A DNA stretch of 64,000 bases. It comes from Pseudomonas orientalis. Lineage in GTDB: Bacteria > Pseudomonadota > Gammaproteobacteria > Pseudomonadales > Pseudomonadaceae. The translations under genes were made by a program, and so were the position numbers. Location of the stretch: contig NZ_JYLM01000007.1 of assembly GCF_001439815.1 (NCBI RefSeq), forward strand, positions 310,001 to 374,000, read 5' to 3'. This document shows, piece by piece, positions 43,470 to 52,561 of this stretch (position 1 is its first letter; the number at the start of each line of letters is the position of its first letter). The notes below the pieces were generated by a model, which ran no database searches, had not been told where the DNA came from, and worked only from the letters and a program-made list of their open reading frames with translations.

Positions 43470-44512
43470 TTGCTTTCCTCCAGCAGGCGCCAGCGCAGTG
43501 TTTCACCGGCGCGCAGCGGGATAACGGTCAACTCGCCAAAGGGCAGGCTGGCGGGGGCGGTCCAGTCTTCACGAACCAGGGTGATGCGATCGGTATTGGC
43601 CGGCAGGCCATAGAAGCGCGGGCCGTTGAGGCTGGCGAAACCCTCGAGCTTGTCCAGGGCGTTGCGTTGTTCGAACGCTTCAGCGTACAGCTCGATGGCG
43701 GCAAACGCGGTGTAGCACCCCGCGCAACCGCAGGCGGCTTCCTTGGCGTGCTGGGCGTGGGGTGCGGAATCGGTGCCGAGGAAAAACTTCGGATTGCCGC
43801 TGGTGGCGGCGTCAAGCAAGGCCACCTGGTGGGTGTTGCGCTTGAGGATCGGCAGGCAATAGAAGTGCGGCCGAATCCCGCCCACCAGCATGTGGTTACG
43901 GTTGTACAGCAGGTGGTGTGCGGTGATGGTCGCGCCGACGTTGGCCGAAGCCTCGGTGACGAACTGCACGGCGTCTGCGGTGGTGATGTGTTCGAACACC
44001 ACTTTGAGGGTCGGGAACAGCTCGACCAGGCGGCGCATATGCTCGTCGATGAAGATCTTTTCGCGGTCGAACACGTCGACATCGCCACGGGTGACTTCAC
44101 CGTGGATCAACAGCGGCATGCCGACGTCGGCCATGGCTTCGATGGCCGGCATGATCTTGTCGATGCTGGTCACGCCGGAATCGGAGTTGGTGGTCGCGCC
44201 GGCCGGGTACAGCTTGGCGGCGTGCACGAAACCGCTGGCCTTGGCCTCGCGAATCTCCGAAGGCTGGGTGCGGTCGGTGAGGTAGAGCACCATCAGCGGT
44301 TCGAAACGGCTGCCGGCCGGTCGTGCAGCGAGGATCCGCTGGCGATAGGCGTCGGCTTGCTCGGCGTTACGCACCGGAGGTACCAGGTTAGGCATGATGA
44401 TGGCGCGGCCAAAGGTGCGCGCGACATCGGCCACGGTGTGGGGTAACGCAGCACCATCGCGAAGATGTATATGCCAGTCGTCGGGACGCAGCAGGGTCAG
44501 GCGGTCGGACAT
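43466..44512 (-). CDS. pyrC: Dihydroorotase PyrC
   Basis: 348 residues from the ATG at 44512; the longer frame lacks the canonical start MSDRLTLLRPDDWHIHLRDG. The metal-binding HIHLRDG, the Lys carboxylation region AAKLYPAGATTNS, LLIHGE, FEHITT and FLGTDSAPH identify the type II enzyme. It closes carbamoyl aspartate to dihydroorotate in pyrimidine synthesis. It precedes rnt and is divergent from motY. Confidence 0.96.
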   Translation of the reverse strand: MSDRLTLLRPDDWHIHLRDGAALPHTVADVARTFGRAIIMPNLVPPVRNAEQADAYRQRILAARPAGSRFEPLMVLYLTDRTQPSEIREAKASGFVHAAKLYPAGATTNSDSGVTSIDKIMPAIEAMADVGMPLLIHGEVTRGDVDVFDREKIFIDEHMRRLVELFPTLKVVFEHITTADAVQFVTEASANVGATITAHHLLYNRNHMLVGGIRPHFYCLPILKRNTHQVALLDAATSGNPKFFLGTDSAPHAQHAKEAACGCAGCYTAFAAIELYAEAFEQRNALDKLEGFASLNGPRFYGLPANTDRITLVREDWTAPASLPFGELTVIPLRAGETLRWRLLEESK

Positions 44513-44668
44513 TGGGGATTCCAGGCGGGTCAATCTGGTGGGAATGCTACCGGAAAAGACTCGTGCAGGCACTCGCTATCAAGTTTTGCAGGATGCAACC
44601 GATAGCACTGGGTATGCCTTAACGATGTATGACGCTTTGAAGTGTTGTAGAAACCAGTGGAGCCTCCC

Positions 44669-45577
44669 GTGCGCCAGCATTATCTAGCCCTGCTCAGTGT
44701 GTTCGCCAGCCTGCCCGCAATGGCCCTCACGTTCCAGACGCGTCTGGAGAATATTGAGTGGAAAGTGGAGGGCGATCAGTTCGAGTGCCGCCTGACCCAG
44801 CCGATCACCGATTTCGGTTCGGGTGAGTTCGTGCGTCGGGCGGGCGAGCAGGCGACATTTCGCCTCAAAGCCTCCAACGGTTCGCTCGGTGCCGGCTCCG
44901 CCACGTTGCTGGCCGCCGCTGCGCCCTGGCAACCGGGCCGCGGCGACATCAACCTCGGTGCGGTACGCGTCGGCAGTGGTGATGTGCTGTTTAACAGCTC
45001 CCAGGCCCAGGCGGGGCGCTTGTTCACCGGCCTGCTCGAAGGCCGCAGCCCGACCGTGCGGCATTACGAGCGCGCGGGTGGTTATTCGGAAATTCGTCTG
45101 CTGCCGGTGAAGTTCAACAAAGCCTACAACGACTATCAGTTGTGTACAGCCAAGCTGTTGCCGATGAATTACGATCAGGTCAAGCAGACGGAAGTCGGCT
45201 TTCCCGGTGGTGGCATCGAACTGGATGCGGCGGCCAGGAAGAAACTGTCGGTGATCGTCGCGTTCATGAAAGCCGACCCCACGGTCAACCATATCGAGTT
45301 GAACGGCCATTCGGATAACAGCGGCAACCGCCTGACCAACCGGGATGTCTCACGGCGCCGTGCCTTGGCGGTAGTGGACTACTTCAAGGCCAACGGCATC
45401 CCGGAATCCCAGATCACCATGCGTTTCCACGGTGAAAGCTACCCCTTGGCGCCCAACACCAATGCCGCCAACCGGGCGCGCAACCGTCGGGTCAACGTGC
45501 AGCTCGAGCGCGCGGCTGCGCCCGAGAAGCCGGCGCCCCAGGCCGTCGCTCCCAGCAACCCTGCAGCGACCTCCTAA
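44669..45577 (+). CDS. motY: Flagellar motor T-ring protein MotY (OmpA family)
   Basis: 302 residues from a GTG at 44669, chosen because GGAG lies seven bases before it; an ATG four codons upstream has no such site. The signal peptide is RQHYLALLSVFASLPAMA. The MotY N-domain follows (LTFQTRLENIEWKVEGDQFECRL). The OmpA-like peptidoglycan-binding domain lies at about 180-285 (VNHIELNGHSDNSGN; SRRRALAVVDYFKANGI). MotY forms the T-ring that anchors stator units. The pyrC-motY-argG neighbourhood matches that of P. aeruginosa. Confidence 0.92.
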   Translation: MRQHYLALLSVFASLPAMALTFQTRLENIEWKVEGDQFECRLTQPITDFGSGEFVRRAGEQATFRLKASNGSLGAGSATLLAAAAPWQPGRGDINLGAVRVGSGDVLFNSSQAQAGRLFTGLLEGRSPTVRHYERAGGYSEIRLLPVKFNKAYNDYQLCTAKLLPMNYDQVKQTEVGFPGGGIELDAAARKKLSVIVAFMKADPTVNHIELNGHSDNSGNRLTNRDVSRRRALAVVDYFKANGIPESQITMRFHGESYPLAPNTNAANRARNRRVNVQLERAAAPEKPAPQAVAPSNPAATS

Positions 45578-45610
45578 GGTGCGATCATCGGTCGCCCGTT
45601 CGACATAATC

Positions 45611-45647
45611 TGTCGCTTTATCTTCATTTGCTGTCGCGCCCCTGTAA
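45611..45647 (+). promoter_or_regulatory. ArgR operator upstream of argG
   Basis: TGTCGC occurs at 45611 and again at 45632, 21 bp apart. This gives TGTCGC-N8-CA-N5-TGTCGC-N8-AA, close to the tandem ArgR consensus of Pseudomonas (TGTCGC-N8-AA-N5 repeated). It lies about 60-95 bp before the start codon. Confidence 0.72.
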
Positions 45648-45706
45648 TTTCGCGGTTTTGATCGGTAGAATCGTCGCCTTTCCGTACAACCCCGTGGAGT
45701 GATGGC

Positions 45707-46924
45707 ATGGCCGACGTAAACAAGGTCGTTCTCGCGTATTCCGGCGGCCTGGACACTTCGGTGATCCTCAAGTGGCTGCAGGATACTTATAACTGTGAAG
45801 TGGTGACCTTCACCGCTGACCTGGGTCAGGGCGAAGAGGTCGAACCTGCACGTGCCAAGGCGCAAGCCATGGGCGTGAAAGAGATCTACATTGACGACCT
45901 GCGCGAAGAATTCGTCCGCGATTTCGTTTTCCCGATGTTTCGCGCCAACACCGTCTACGAAGGCGAGTACCTGCTGGGTACCTCCATCGCACGTCCGCTG
46001 ATCGCCAAGCGCCTGATCGAAATCGCCAACGAAACCGGCGCTGACGCCATTTCCCATGGCGCCACCGGCAAGGGTAACGATCAGGTGCGTTTCGAACTGG
46101 GCGCCTACGCGCTCAAGCCCGGCGTGAAAGTGATTGCGCCCTGGCGTGAGTGGGACCTGCTGTCCCGTGAAAAGCTGATGGACTACGCTGAAAAGCATGC
46201 CATCCCGATCGAGCGTCACGGCAAGAAGAAATCCCCGTACTCGATGGATGCCAACCTGCTGCACATCTCCTACGAAGGCGGCGTGTTGGAAGACACCTGG
46301 ACCGAGCACGAAGAAGACATGTGGAAATGGACCGTCTCCCCGGAGAACGCGCCAGACAAGCCACAGTACCTGGAACTGACCTACCGCAACGGCGACATCG
46401 TCGCGCTCGATGGTGTCGAGATGACACCCGCCACTGTGCTGGCGACCCTGAACCGTATTGGTGGTGAACACGGCATCGGTCGTCTCGACATCGTCGAGAA
46501 CCGTTACGTGGGCATGAAGTCCCGCGGCTGCTACGAAACACCGGGCGGCACCATCATGTTGCGCGCTCACCGCGCCATCGAGTCCATTACCCTGGACCGT
46601 GAAGTGGCTCACCTCAAGGATGAGCTGATGCCCAAGTACGCCAGCCTGATCTATACCGGCTACTGGTGGAGCCCTGAGCGTCTGATGCTGCAGCAGATGA
46701 TCGACGCCTCCCAGGCCCATGTGAACGGTGTGGTGCGCCTGAAGCTGTACAAGGGCAATGTGATCGTGACCGGTCGCAAATCCGATGAGTCTTTGTTTGA
46801 TGCCAACATCGCAACCTTCGAGGAAGATGGCGGTGCCTACAACCAGGCGGATGCAGCGGGCTTCATCAAGTTGAACGCCTTGCGCATGCGCATCGCGGCC
46901 AACAAAGGACGCAAGTTGTTCTGA
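45707..46924 (+). CDS. argG: Argininosuccinate synthase ArgG
   Basis: 405 residues. The N-type ATP pyrophosphatase loop is LAYSGGLDTSVI at 9-20, then LGQGEEVEPARAKA, SHGATGKGNDQVRFE and the citrulline/aspartate-binding GLDIV-type segments. It joins citrulline and aspartate, the step after ArgF. A tandem ArgR box precedes it and a strong terminator follows. Confidence 0.97.
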   Translation: MADVNKVVLAYSGGLDTSVILKWLQDTYNCEVVTFTADLGQGEEVEPARAKAQAMGVKEIYIDDLREEFVRDFVFPMFRANTVYEGEYLLGTSIARPLIAKRLIEIANETGADAISHGATGKGNDQVRFELGAYALKPGVKVIAPWREWDLLSREKLMDYAEKHAIPIERHGKKKSPYSMDANLLHISYEGGVLEDTWTEHEEDMWKWTVSPENAPDKPQYLELTYRNGDIVALDGVEMTPATVLATLNRIGGEHGIGRLDIVENRYVGMKSRGCYETPGGTIMLRAHRAIESITLDREVAHLKDELMPKYASLIYTGYWWSPERLMLQQMIDASQAHVNGVVRLKLYKGNVIVTGRKSDESLFDANIATFEEDGGAYNQADAAGFIKLNALRMRIAANKGRKLF

Positions 46925-46941
46925 GTGTTTTGCTTGTTTTG

Positions 46942-46972
46942 AAAAAGCCCCTTTTGCAAGGGGCTTTTTTTT
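46942..46972 (+). terminator. Rho-independent terminator of argG
   Basis: AAAAAGCCCCTT and AAGGGGCTTTTTTTT pair around TTGC, starting about 18 bp after the argG stop. Confidence 0.94.
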
Positions 46973-47551
46973 GCCCTGAAGATACCTATAAAAGCATTAA
47001 TCAGGGTGGGCGACGTTTAAAAATGTTTGGAGTGTGTTTAAGAATTTTCTCAAGTTTTTTCGAATTTTTTTCAATTCATAAAAACTACTTTCCTGAAGAA
47101 AGGTTTTTTACATCTAGATAGGAACTATGTCTTACAGAAAATTCACTCATGTAGGCGCAAAGGAAATGTGATTTGTGGAATTTTCTGTAGGAAAATTGGG
47201 TGTATATAAATATGTTAAATGGAACTGAAACTGACGCGGGTTTTTCAGCCGTTTGTATAAGTCGCAATGGCAAGCAAGGGGTATTTCCTGAGAGACCTGT
47301 GCGCCACGTTTACTGCGTAGGTCCAGGGATGAAGATATTTCACTCAAAATATGTACGAGCAGGGAAAGGTCTGAAGGGTTCCATAAAGTCCAATACACTA
47401 AAGTTGGCGAATTTTTGTAGGCTAATTCCTTTCTTCTTGTGGGGTGGGTCTCTGCCTGCTGTTGCTCGGGGGGGCACGCTATGCCAACTAGCAGACGACT
47501 AGGCTATTGTGCTTTCTCTAAATAATTCGAACAGCGAAATTGGACTTTCTC
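46973..47551. other. AT-rich non-coding stretch upstream of a BvgA-like regulator
   Basis: About 580 bases of clearly lower GC than the rest, with long A/T runs around 47035-47110 and 47150-47220. Short frames exist, but none has a ribosome site or a recognisable product. It looks like a long regulatory leader, perhaps bound by MvaT/H-NS-type proteins. Confidence 0.55.
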
Positions 47552-48184
47552 ATGAATAAAGTGCTGATCGTGGATGATCATCCCGTCATTCGGCTTGCTG
47601 TGCGCATGCTCATGGAGCGTCATGGTTATGAGGTCGTTGCCGAGACTGATAACGGTGTCGATGCGCTGCAACTTGCGCGGGAACATATGCCGGACATTGT
47701 CATATTGGATATCGGCATCCCCAAACTCGATGGCCTTGAAGTTATTTGCCGGCTGGCCTCGACCAAGCAAGCCGTATCGTTCAAGGTGCTGGTGCTGACG
47801 TCCCAGGCGCCGGGGCATTTTTCCATGCGTTGCATGCAGGCCGGGGCCGCCGGCTACGTGTGCAAGCAGCAGGACCTGACCGAGTTGTTGAGCGCCATCA
47901 AGGCGGTGCTTTCCGGCTACAGCTACTTCCCGAACCAGGCGCTCAACTCGGTGCGGTCCACCATGGGCAACGCCAGCGAAGCAGACATGGTCGAACGTTT
48001 GTCGGGGCGGGAGATGATGGTGCTGCAACAGCTGGCCCGTGGCAAAACCAACAAGGAGATTGCCGACGGCATGTTCCTCAGTAACAAGACCGTCAGCACC
48101 TATAAGACACGCCTGCTATTGAAGCTCAATGCTCGATCGCTCGTCGACCTGATAGAGCTGGCCCAGCGCAATGGTCTGGTGTGA
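47552..48184 (+). CDS. BvgA/EvgA-like response regulator (REC-LuxR HTH)
   Basis: 210 residues from the ATG at 47552. The receiver domain has LIVDDHPVIRLAVRMLMERHGY and phospho-acceptor in IVILDIGIPKLDGLEVI. The LuxR-type helix-turn-helix lies at about 145-205 (LSGREMMVLQQLARGKTNKEIADGMFLSNKTVSTYKTRLL). The wording is strikingly close to Bordetella BvgA, so it is likely partnered by an unorthodox BvgS/EvgS-type kinase. None is adjacent. Its control region is an unusual AT-rich stretch. Confidence 0.92.
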   Translation: MNKVLIVDDHPVIRLAVRMLMERHGYEVVAETDNGVDALQLAREHMPDIVILDIGIPKLDGLEVICRLASTKQAVSFKVLVLTSQAPGHFSMRCMQAGAAGYVCKQQDLTELLSAIKAVLSGYSYFPNQALNSVRSTMGNASEADMVERLSGREMMVLQQLARGKTNKEIADGMFLSNKTVSTYKTRLLLKLNARSLVDLIELAQRNGLV

Positions 48185-48227
48185 GGAGGGGCGCTTCGCC
48201 ATTCTGACGCCGTTGTAAAAACCGGCA

Positions 48228-48254
48228 CAAAAAAGCCTCCGTCAGGGAGGCTTC
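48228..48254 (-). terminator. Terminator of the PA3496-type gene
   Basis: On the minus strand AGCCTCC and GGAGGCT pair around CTGAC, followed by a T-run, 19 bp past the stop codon. Confidence 0.85.
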
Positions 48255-48272
48255 CGGCCAGCTGCCGGAGTG

Positions 48273-48455
48273 TCAGAGGTCGAAGTCGTAATCGGCCAAT
48301 TGCTTTTGCAAGCGCCGCTCTTCCAGGAGATTGTCGATAATCAGGCGTTTGCTCAAATTGGTCTTGGCCACCTCCGGGACGGGCGCCGGCGCCTCATCGT
48401 CTTCCAGCTCCACCAATTCGTCATCTACTTCCAGTTGTTCTTTGCCAGTGCTCAT
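48273..48455 (-). CDS. Small acidic protein of the PA3496 family
   Basis: 60 residues from the ATG at 48455 (MSTGKEQLEVDDELVELEDDE). It is acidic in the first half and basic/helical in the second (LSKRLIIDNLLEERRLQKQLADYDFDL). The composition and the position beside nth match PA3496 of P. aeruginosa, annotated as a putative envelope integrity protein. It has no membrane segment. The function is not established. Confidence 0.8.
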   Translation of the reverse strand: MSTGKEQLEVDDELVELEDDEAPAPVPEVAKTNLSKRLIIDNLLEERRLQKQLADYDFDL

Positions 48456-48562
48456 AAGGTTCACTCCAGGCTAAGACTGCCGTTGGCGCTCCTTATAGCG
48501 ATAATCCACGAACGCGTAAAAAAGATTTTTTCAATCGATTGATAGGGAAAGCCCAGCAACCC

Positions 48563-49201
48563 TCAATCGTCGGAGGTCTTGTCCTTGTATTCACAGAGAT
48601 CTTCGATCCGACAACTGCCGCACCGAGGCTTGCGCGCCTGGCAAACATAGCGTCCGTGAAGAATCAGCCAGTGGTGGGAATCGAGCAGATAGGGCTTGGG
48701 GACGAATTTCATCAGCTGTTTCTCAACCTCCACCACATTCTTCCCGCGGGCGATGCCGGTTCGGTTGCTGACGCGAAAAATGTGCGTATCCACCGCCATG
48801 GTCAACTGCCGAAACGCCGTATTGAGTACGACGTTGGCGGTCTTGCGGCCCACGCCGGGCAATGCTTCGAGGGCTTCGCGGGTTTGCGGTACTTCGCTTG
48901 CGTGCAGTTCCATGAGCAGGCGGCACGTCTCGATCACGTTCTTGGCCTTGCTGTTGTACAAGCCGATGGTCTTGATGTACTCGGATAACCCTTCCACACC
49001 CAAGGCGTAAATCGCCTCCGGCGTGTTGGCCACCGGGAACAGTCTGGCCGTGGCCTTATTGACGCCGACGTCCGTGGATTGCGCCGAAAGGATCACTGCG
49101 ATCAGCAGCTCGAACGGCGAGGAGTAGGCCAGTTCGGTCTTGGGTTCCGGATTGTCTTCGTGAAACCTGCGGAAAATTTCCAGGCGTTTTGCAGCGTTCA
49201 T
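48563..49201 (-). CDS. nth: Endonuclease III
   Basis: 212 residues. The helix-hairpin-helix is LPGVGRKTANVVLN near 114-127 with catalytic Lys, the catalytic Asp lies in VDTHIFRVSNR, and the [4Fe-4S] loop is C-x6-C-x2-C-x5-C near the C-terminus (CQARKPRCGSCRIEDLC). It removes oxidised pyrimidines and cuts abasic sites. Located 70 bp downstream of rnfB, as in other pseudomonads. Confidence 0.96.
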   Translation of the reverse strand: MNAAKRLEIFRRFHEDNPEPKTELAYSSPFELLIAVILSAQSTDVGVNKATARLFPVANTPEAIYALGVEGLSEYIKTIGLYNSKAKNVIETCRLLMELHASEVPQTREALEALPGVGRKTANVVLNTAFRQLTMAVDTHIFRVSNRTGIARGKNVVEVEKQLMKFVPKPYLLDSHHWLILHGRYVCQARKPRCGSCRIEDLCEYKDKTSDD

Positions 49202-49270
49202 AAGGGCGGACGTTTCCTTGCAGGCGGTCGACGTGATTGTACCAATACACAGCGCGGCGTCAGCTATGTG

Positions 49271-50251
49271 TCAGGTGTTATCGCTGGCGTCGTAAGTAGC
49301 CTCGGCATCATGCAGCGTCTGCTCGGCGGCGTTCAGCGCGGCACTCAAACTTGCCAGTTGCTGCTCGCCAGCCTGCTGATCCTGGGCCTTTTTCAATGCT
49401 GCCCGGCGCATTGCCAGCTGTATCTTCGCGCGCTTGAGTTCAGCACTTTTGGTGGTCGGCGGCGGTGGCGGGCTGTTGATTTCCAGCGCGGCAAGCGCCT
49501 GCTCCGAGGCTTCGAACTGCCTTTGCAGGACAATCAGTTGCGACTGTTGCTCAAAGGTCGGAGGGTGCCCAAACGCCTTCAGGGATTTGTGCAGTTGAGC
49601 GCGGCTCATGGCGACATTGATTTTGGCTCGCTTGATCGCTGCATCCTGGGCCGCCTGATGGCTATCGGCTTGTGCCACTGCCACGGGCTCAATGCGCTTG
49701 GTTCGTGCCTGGCGTTCGGCGAGTCTACAGGCGTGCTCATGTTGCAGGCGCGCGTTGCGCTGTTCGAAACGCCGCCGTGCGCGGTCGCGTTTGAGGCCAC
49801 GTTCGCGCCGCTCATCGTCGCTGTGCGCCAGGCCTCCCACAATAGGCAGGACCTCAGCGAGTGGGCGCATCTCAATGCAGTCCACAGGGCAGGGCGCCAC
49901 ACACAGGTCGCAACCGGTGCACTCGTGGATTATCACCGTGTGCATCCACTTGGCGGCGCCAACGATGGCGTCCACCGGGCAAGCCTGGATGCATTTGGTA
50001 CAACCGATGCATTCAGCTTCACGGATATAGGCGACCTGGGCCGGCGCGTCTCCGCGGCTGGTGTCCAGGGCCAGTACCGGCACGCGCAGCAACTGCGCAA
50101 GCCCGGCGATGGCTTCCTGGCCACCCGGTGGGCACTTGTTGATGGCCTCGCCGTTGGCGATGCCTTCGGCGTAAGGCTTGCAGCCCGGGTGCCCGCACTT
50201 GCCGCATTGAGTCTGCGGTAGCAGCGCGTCGATACGTTGAATGAGGTTCAT
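49271..50251 (-). CDS. rsxB: RnfB/RsxB-like ferredoxin without membrane anchor, long C-terminal tail
   Basis: 326 residues. The RnfB-type four-Cys cluster region is CGKCGHPGCKPYAEGIANGE with a later CPPGG. Two ferredoxin clusters follow (CIGCTKCIQACPVDAI near 110 and CTGCDLCVAPCPVDCIEM near 142). The usual N-terminal membrane helix is absent: the protein starts right at IDALLPQTQCG. The last 150 residues are Ala/Gln/Arg-rich and probably helical (repeats of RAKINVAMSRAQLHK and RAKIQLAMRRAALKK). None of the other rnf genes is nearby, so it may be a soluble electron carrier. Confidence 0.88.
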   Translation of the reverse strand: MNLIQRIDALLPQTQCGKCGHPGCKPYAEGIANGEAINKCPPGGQEAIAGLAQLLRVPVLALDTSRGDAPAQVAYIREAECIGCTKCIQACPVDAIVGAAKWMHTVIIHECTGCDLCVAPCPVDCIEMRPLAEVLPIVGGLAHSDDERRERGLKRDRARRRFEQRNARLQHEHACRLAERQARTKRIEPVAVAQADSHQAAQDAAIKRAKINVAMSRAQLHKSLKAFGHPPTFEQQSQLIVLQRQFEASEQALAALEINSPPPPPTTKSAELKRAKIQLAMRRAALKKAQDQQAGEQQLASLSAALNAAEQTLHDAEATYDASDNT

Positions 50252-50297
50252 GCTTTGATCATAGCGTTGACGCCCGGCCCGCCGACGTGGGCGGGCT

Positions 50298-50326
50298 GAA
50301 AAGCCCCGACGCGCAAACGCCGGGGC
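50298..50326 (-). terminator. Rho-independent terminator of metG
   Basis: On the minus strand GCCCCGGCG and CGTCGGGGC pair around TTTGCG and are followed by TTTT, 13 bp after the metG stop. Confidence 0.85.
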
Positions 50327-50338
50327 ATCTTGCAGGGT

Positions 50339-52390
50339 TTACTTGATGCGTTGACCCGGCTTGGCGCCGCTGTCCGGGCTGAGCAGATAGATTTCTTCGC
50401 CGCCAGGACCGGCTGCCATCACCATGCCTTCAGAGATGCCGAACTTCATTTTTCGTGGCTTGAGGTTGGCGATCATCATGGTCAGGCGACCGTCGAGCTT
50501 GGACGGGTCCGGGTAAGCGCTCTTGATGCCGGAGAACACATTGCGCTGTTCGCCGCCCAGGTCCAGGGTCAGGCGCAGCAGCTTGTCGGCGCCTTCCACG
50601 GCTTCGGCCCTGACGATCAGTGCAACCCGCAGGTCCACGGCGGCAAAGGCGTCGAACTCGATTTCAGCGGATATAGGGTCCTTGGCCAATTCGCCGTTAC
50701 CTGCAGGCGCAGTGGCGCCGGTATCGGTCTGGCTGGCGACCAGGTCTTCTTTCGAAGCGTCGGTCATGGCCTGGACTTTCACCGGGTCAATGCGGGTCAT
50801 CAGCGGCTTGAACGCGTTCAACTGATGGTTGCCCAGCAGCGTGGCGTGGTCGCTCCAGGTCAGCGGCGCGACGTTGAGGAACGCCTCTGCATCGGCGGCC
50901 AGCAGCGGCAGCACCGGTTTGAGGAAGATCACCAACTGACGGAACAGGTTGACGCCGGTGGCGCAGATTGCCTGGACCTCAGCTTCCTTGCCTTCCTGCT
51001 TGTTCAGCGACCATGGCGCCTTGTCGGCAATCCAGGCGTTGGCGCGGTCGGCCAGGCCCATGATCTCGCGCATGGCGCGGGCAAAGTCGCGGGCTTCATA
51101 AGCGTCGGCGATGCTCGGCGCGGCGGCCAGGAATGCATCGGTCAGTTCCGGGGCGGCATTGTCAGCGACCAGCACACCCGCGTTGCCCTTGTGGATGAAC
51201 CCGGCACAACGGCTGGCGATATTGACGACTTTGCCGACCAGGTCCGAGTTGACCTTCTGTACGAAGTCTTCCAGGTTCAGGTCGAGGTCGTCGACGCCAC
51301 GGCCCAGTTTGGACGCGTAGTAGTAACGCAGATATTCCGGCGACAGGTGGTCCAGGTAGGTGCGCGCCCTGATAAAGGTGCCACGGGACTTGGACATTTT
51401 CTGCCCGTTCACCGTCAGGTAGCCGTGCACGGCAATGCCGGTCGGCTTGCGGTAGCCCGAACCTTCGAGCATCGCCGGCCAGAACAGCGCGTGGAAGTTG
51501 ACGATGTCCTTGCCGATGAAGTGGTACAGCTCGGCGGTGGAATCCTTGCCCCAGAACGCATCGAAGTCCAGCTCCGGCGTGCGGTCGCACAGGTTCTTGA
51601 AGCTGGCCATATAGCCGATCGGCGCATCCAGCCACACATAGAAGTACTTGCCCGGCTCGCCCGGGATCTCGAAGCCGAAGTAAGGCGCGTCGCGGGAGAT
51701 GTCCCACTGTTGCAGGCCACTGTCGAGCCATTCGGAGAGTTTGTTGGCCACCGCGTCCTGCAAGGTGCCGCTGCGCGTCCAGGTTTGCAGCATTTGCTGG
51801 AAATCCGGGAGCTTGAAGAAGAAGTGCTGCGAGTCCTTGAGCACCGGAGTAGCGCCGGAGATCGCCGACTTGGGATCCTTCAAGTCGGTCGGTGCGTAGG
51901 TCGCCCCGCATTTTTCGCAGTTGTCGCCGTACTGGTCTTCGGTGCCGCATTTCGGGCAGGTGCCCTTGATGAAGCGGTCGGCCAGGAACATCTTCTTTTC
52001 CGGGTCGAAATACTGGGTCACCGAACGCTGGTCGATGTGCCCGGCTTCTTTCAACCGCAGGTAGATCTGGCTCGACAACTCGCGGTTTTCGTCGGAGTGG
52101 GTGGAGTGGAAGTTGTCGAACTCCACCAGGAACTCGGCAAAGTCGGCGCTGTGTTCAGCCTGCACATTGGCGATCAGTTGTTCCGGGGTGATGCCTTCCT
52201 TTTCGGCGCGCAACATGATGGCCGAACCGTGGGCGTCGTCCGCGCAGATGTAGATGCATTGATTGCCGCGATGCTTCTGGAAGCGCACCCACATATCGGT
52301 CTGGATGTACTCAAGCATATGGCCAAGATGGATGGAACCATTGGCATAGGGCAGGGCGCTGGTGACGAGGATCTTGCGTGGCTCGGACAT
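50339..52390 (-). CDS. metG: Methionyl-tRNA synthetase
   Basis: 683 residues, full length. The class I HIGH-type motif is NGSIHLGHMLEY near 17-28. The zinc knuckle is CPKCGTEDQYGDNCEKCG near 145-162, and KMSKSRG lies near 333. The C-terminal EMAP-II-like tRNA-binding domain lies at about 580-683 (DLRVALIVRAEAVEGADKLLRL; VMAAGPGGEE). It charges initiator and elongator tRNA(Met). It is divergent from apbC and followed by a terminator. Confidence 0.97.
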   Translation of the reverse strand: MSEPRKILVTSALPYANGSIHLGHMLEYIQTDMWVRFQKHRGNQCIYICADDAHGSAIMLRAEKEGITPEQLIANVQAEHSADFAEFLVEFDNFHSTHSDENRELSSQIYLRLKEAGHIDQRSVTQYFDPEKKMFLADRFIKGTCPKCGTEDQYGDNCEKCGATYAPTDLKDPKSAISGATPVLKDSQHFFFKLPDFQQMLQTWTRSGTLQDAVANKLSEWLDSGLQQWDISRDAPYFGFEIPGEPGKYFYVWLDAPIGYMASFKNLCDRTPELDFDAFWGKDSTAELYHFIGKDIVNFHALFWPAMLEGSGYRKPTGIAVHGYLTVNGQKMSKSRGTFIRARTYLDHLSPEYLRYYYASKLGRGVDDLDLNLEDFVQKVNSDLVGKVVNIASRCAGFIHKGNAGVLVADNAAPELTDAFLAAAPSIADAYEARDFARAMREIMGLADRANAWIADKAPWSLNKQEGKEAEVQAICATGVNLFRQLVIFLKPVLPLLAADAEAFLNVAPLTWSDHATLLGNHQLNAFKPLMTRIDPVKVQAMTDASKEDLVASQTDTGATAPAGNGELAKDPISAEIEFDAFAAVDLRVALIVRAEAVEGADKLLRLTLDLGGEQRNVFSGIKSAYPDPSKLDGRLTMMIANLKPRKMKFGISEGMVMAAGPGGEEIYLLSPDSGAKPGQRIK

Positions 52391-52561
52391 GGGGCTCGGC
52401 TACTTGATGAAACGGAGGTCGGCCACTATAAAGCGCCGGGAAATTTATTTCACCCCGTGGTGCTGTTTCAGCATCTTCCCATCCTGCGAAAGCATGCCGC
52501 TGGCGGCCTGGAACGGTTAGGATAGCCGCCTGTTTCAGTCAGTCTTTTTCGGGAGTAGCCC

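Noticed and set aside
47200..47502. 100-residue frame in the AT-rich region upstream of the BvgA-like regulator
   Set aside because: No ribosome site, no recognisable motif and non-Pseudomonas-like codon use; treated as chance.
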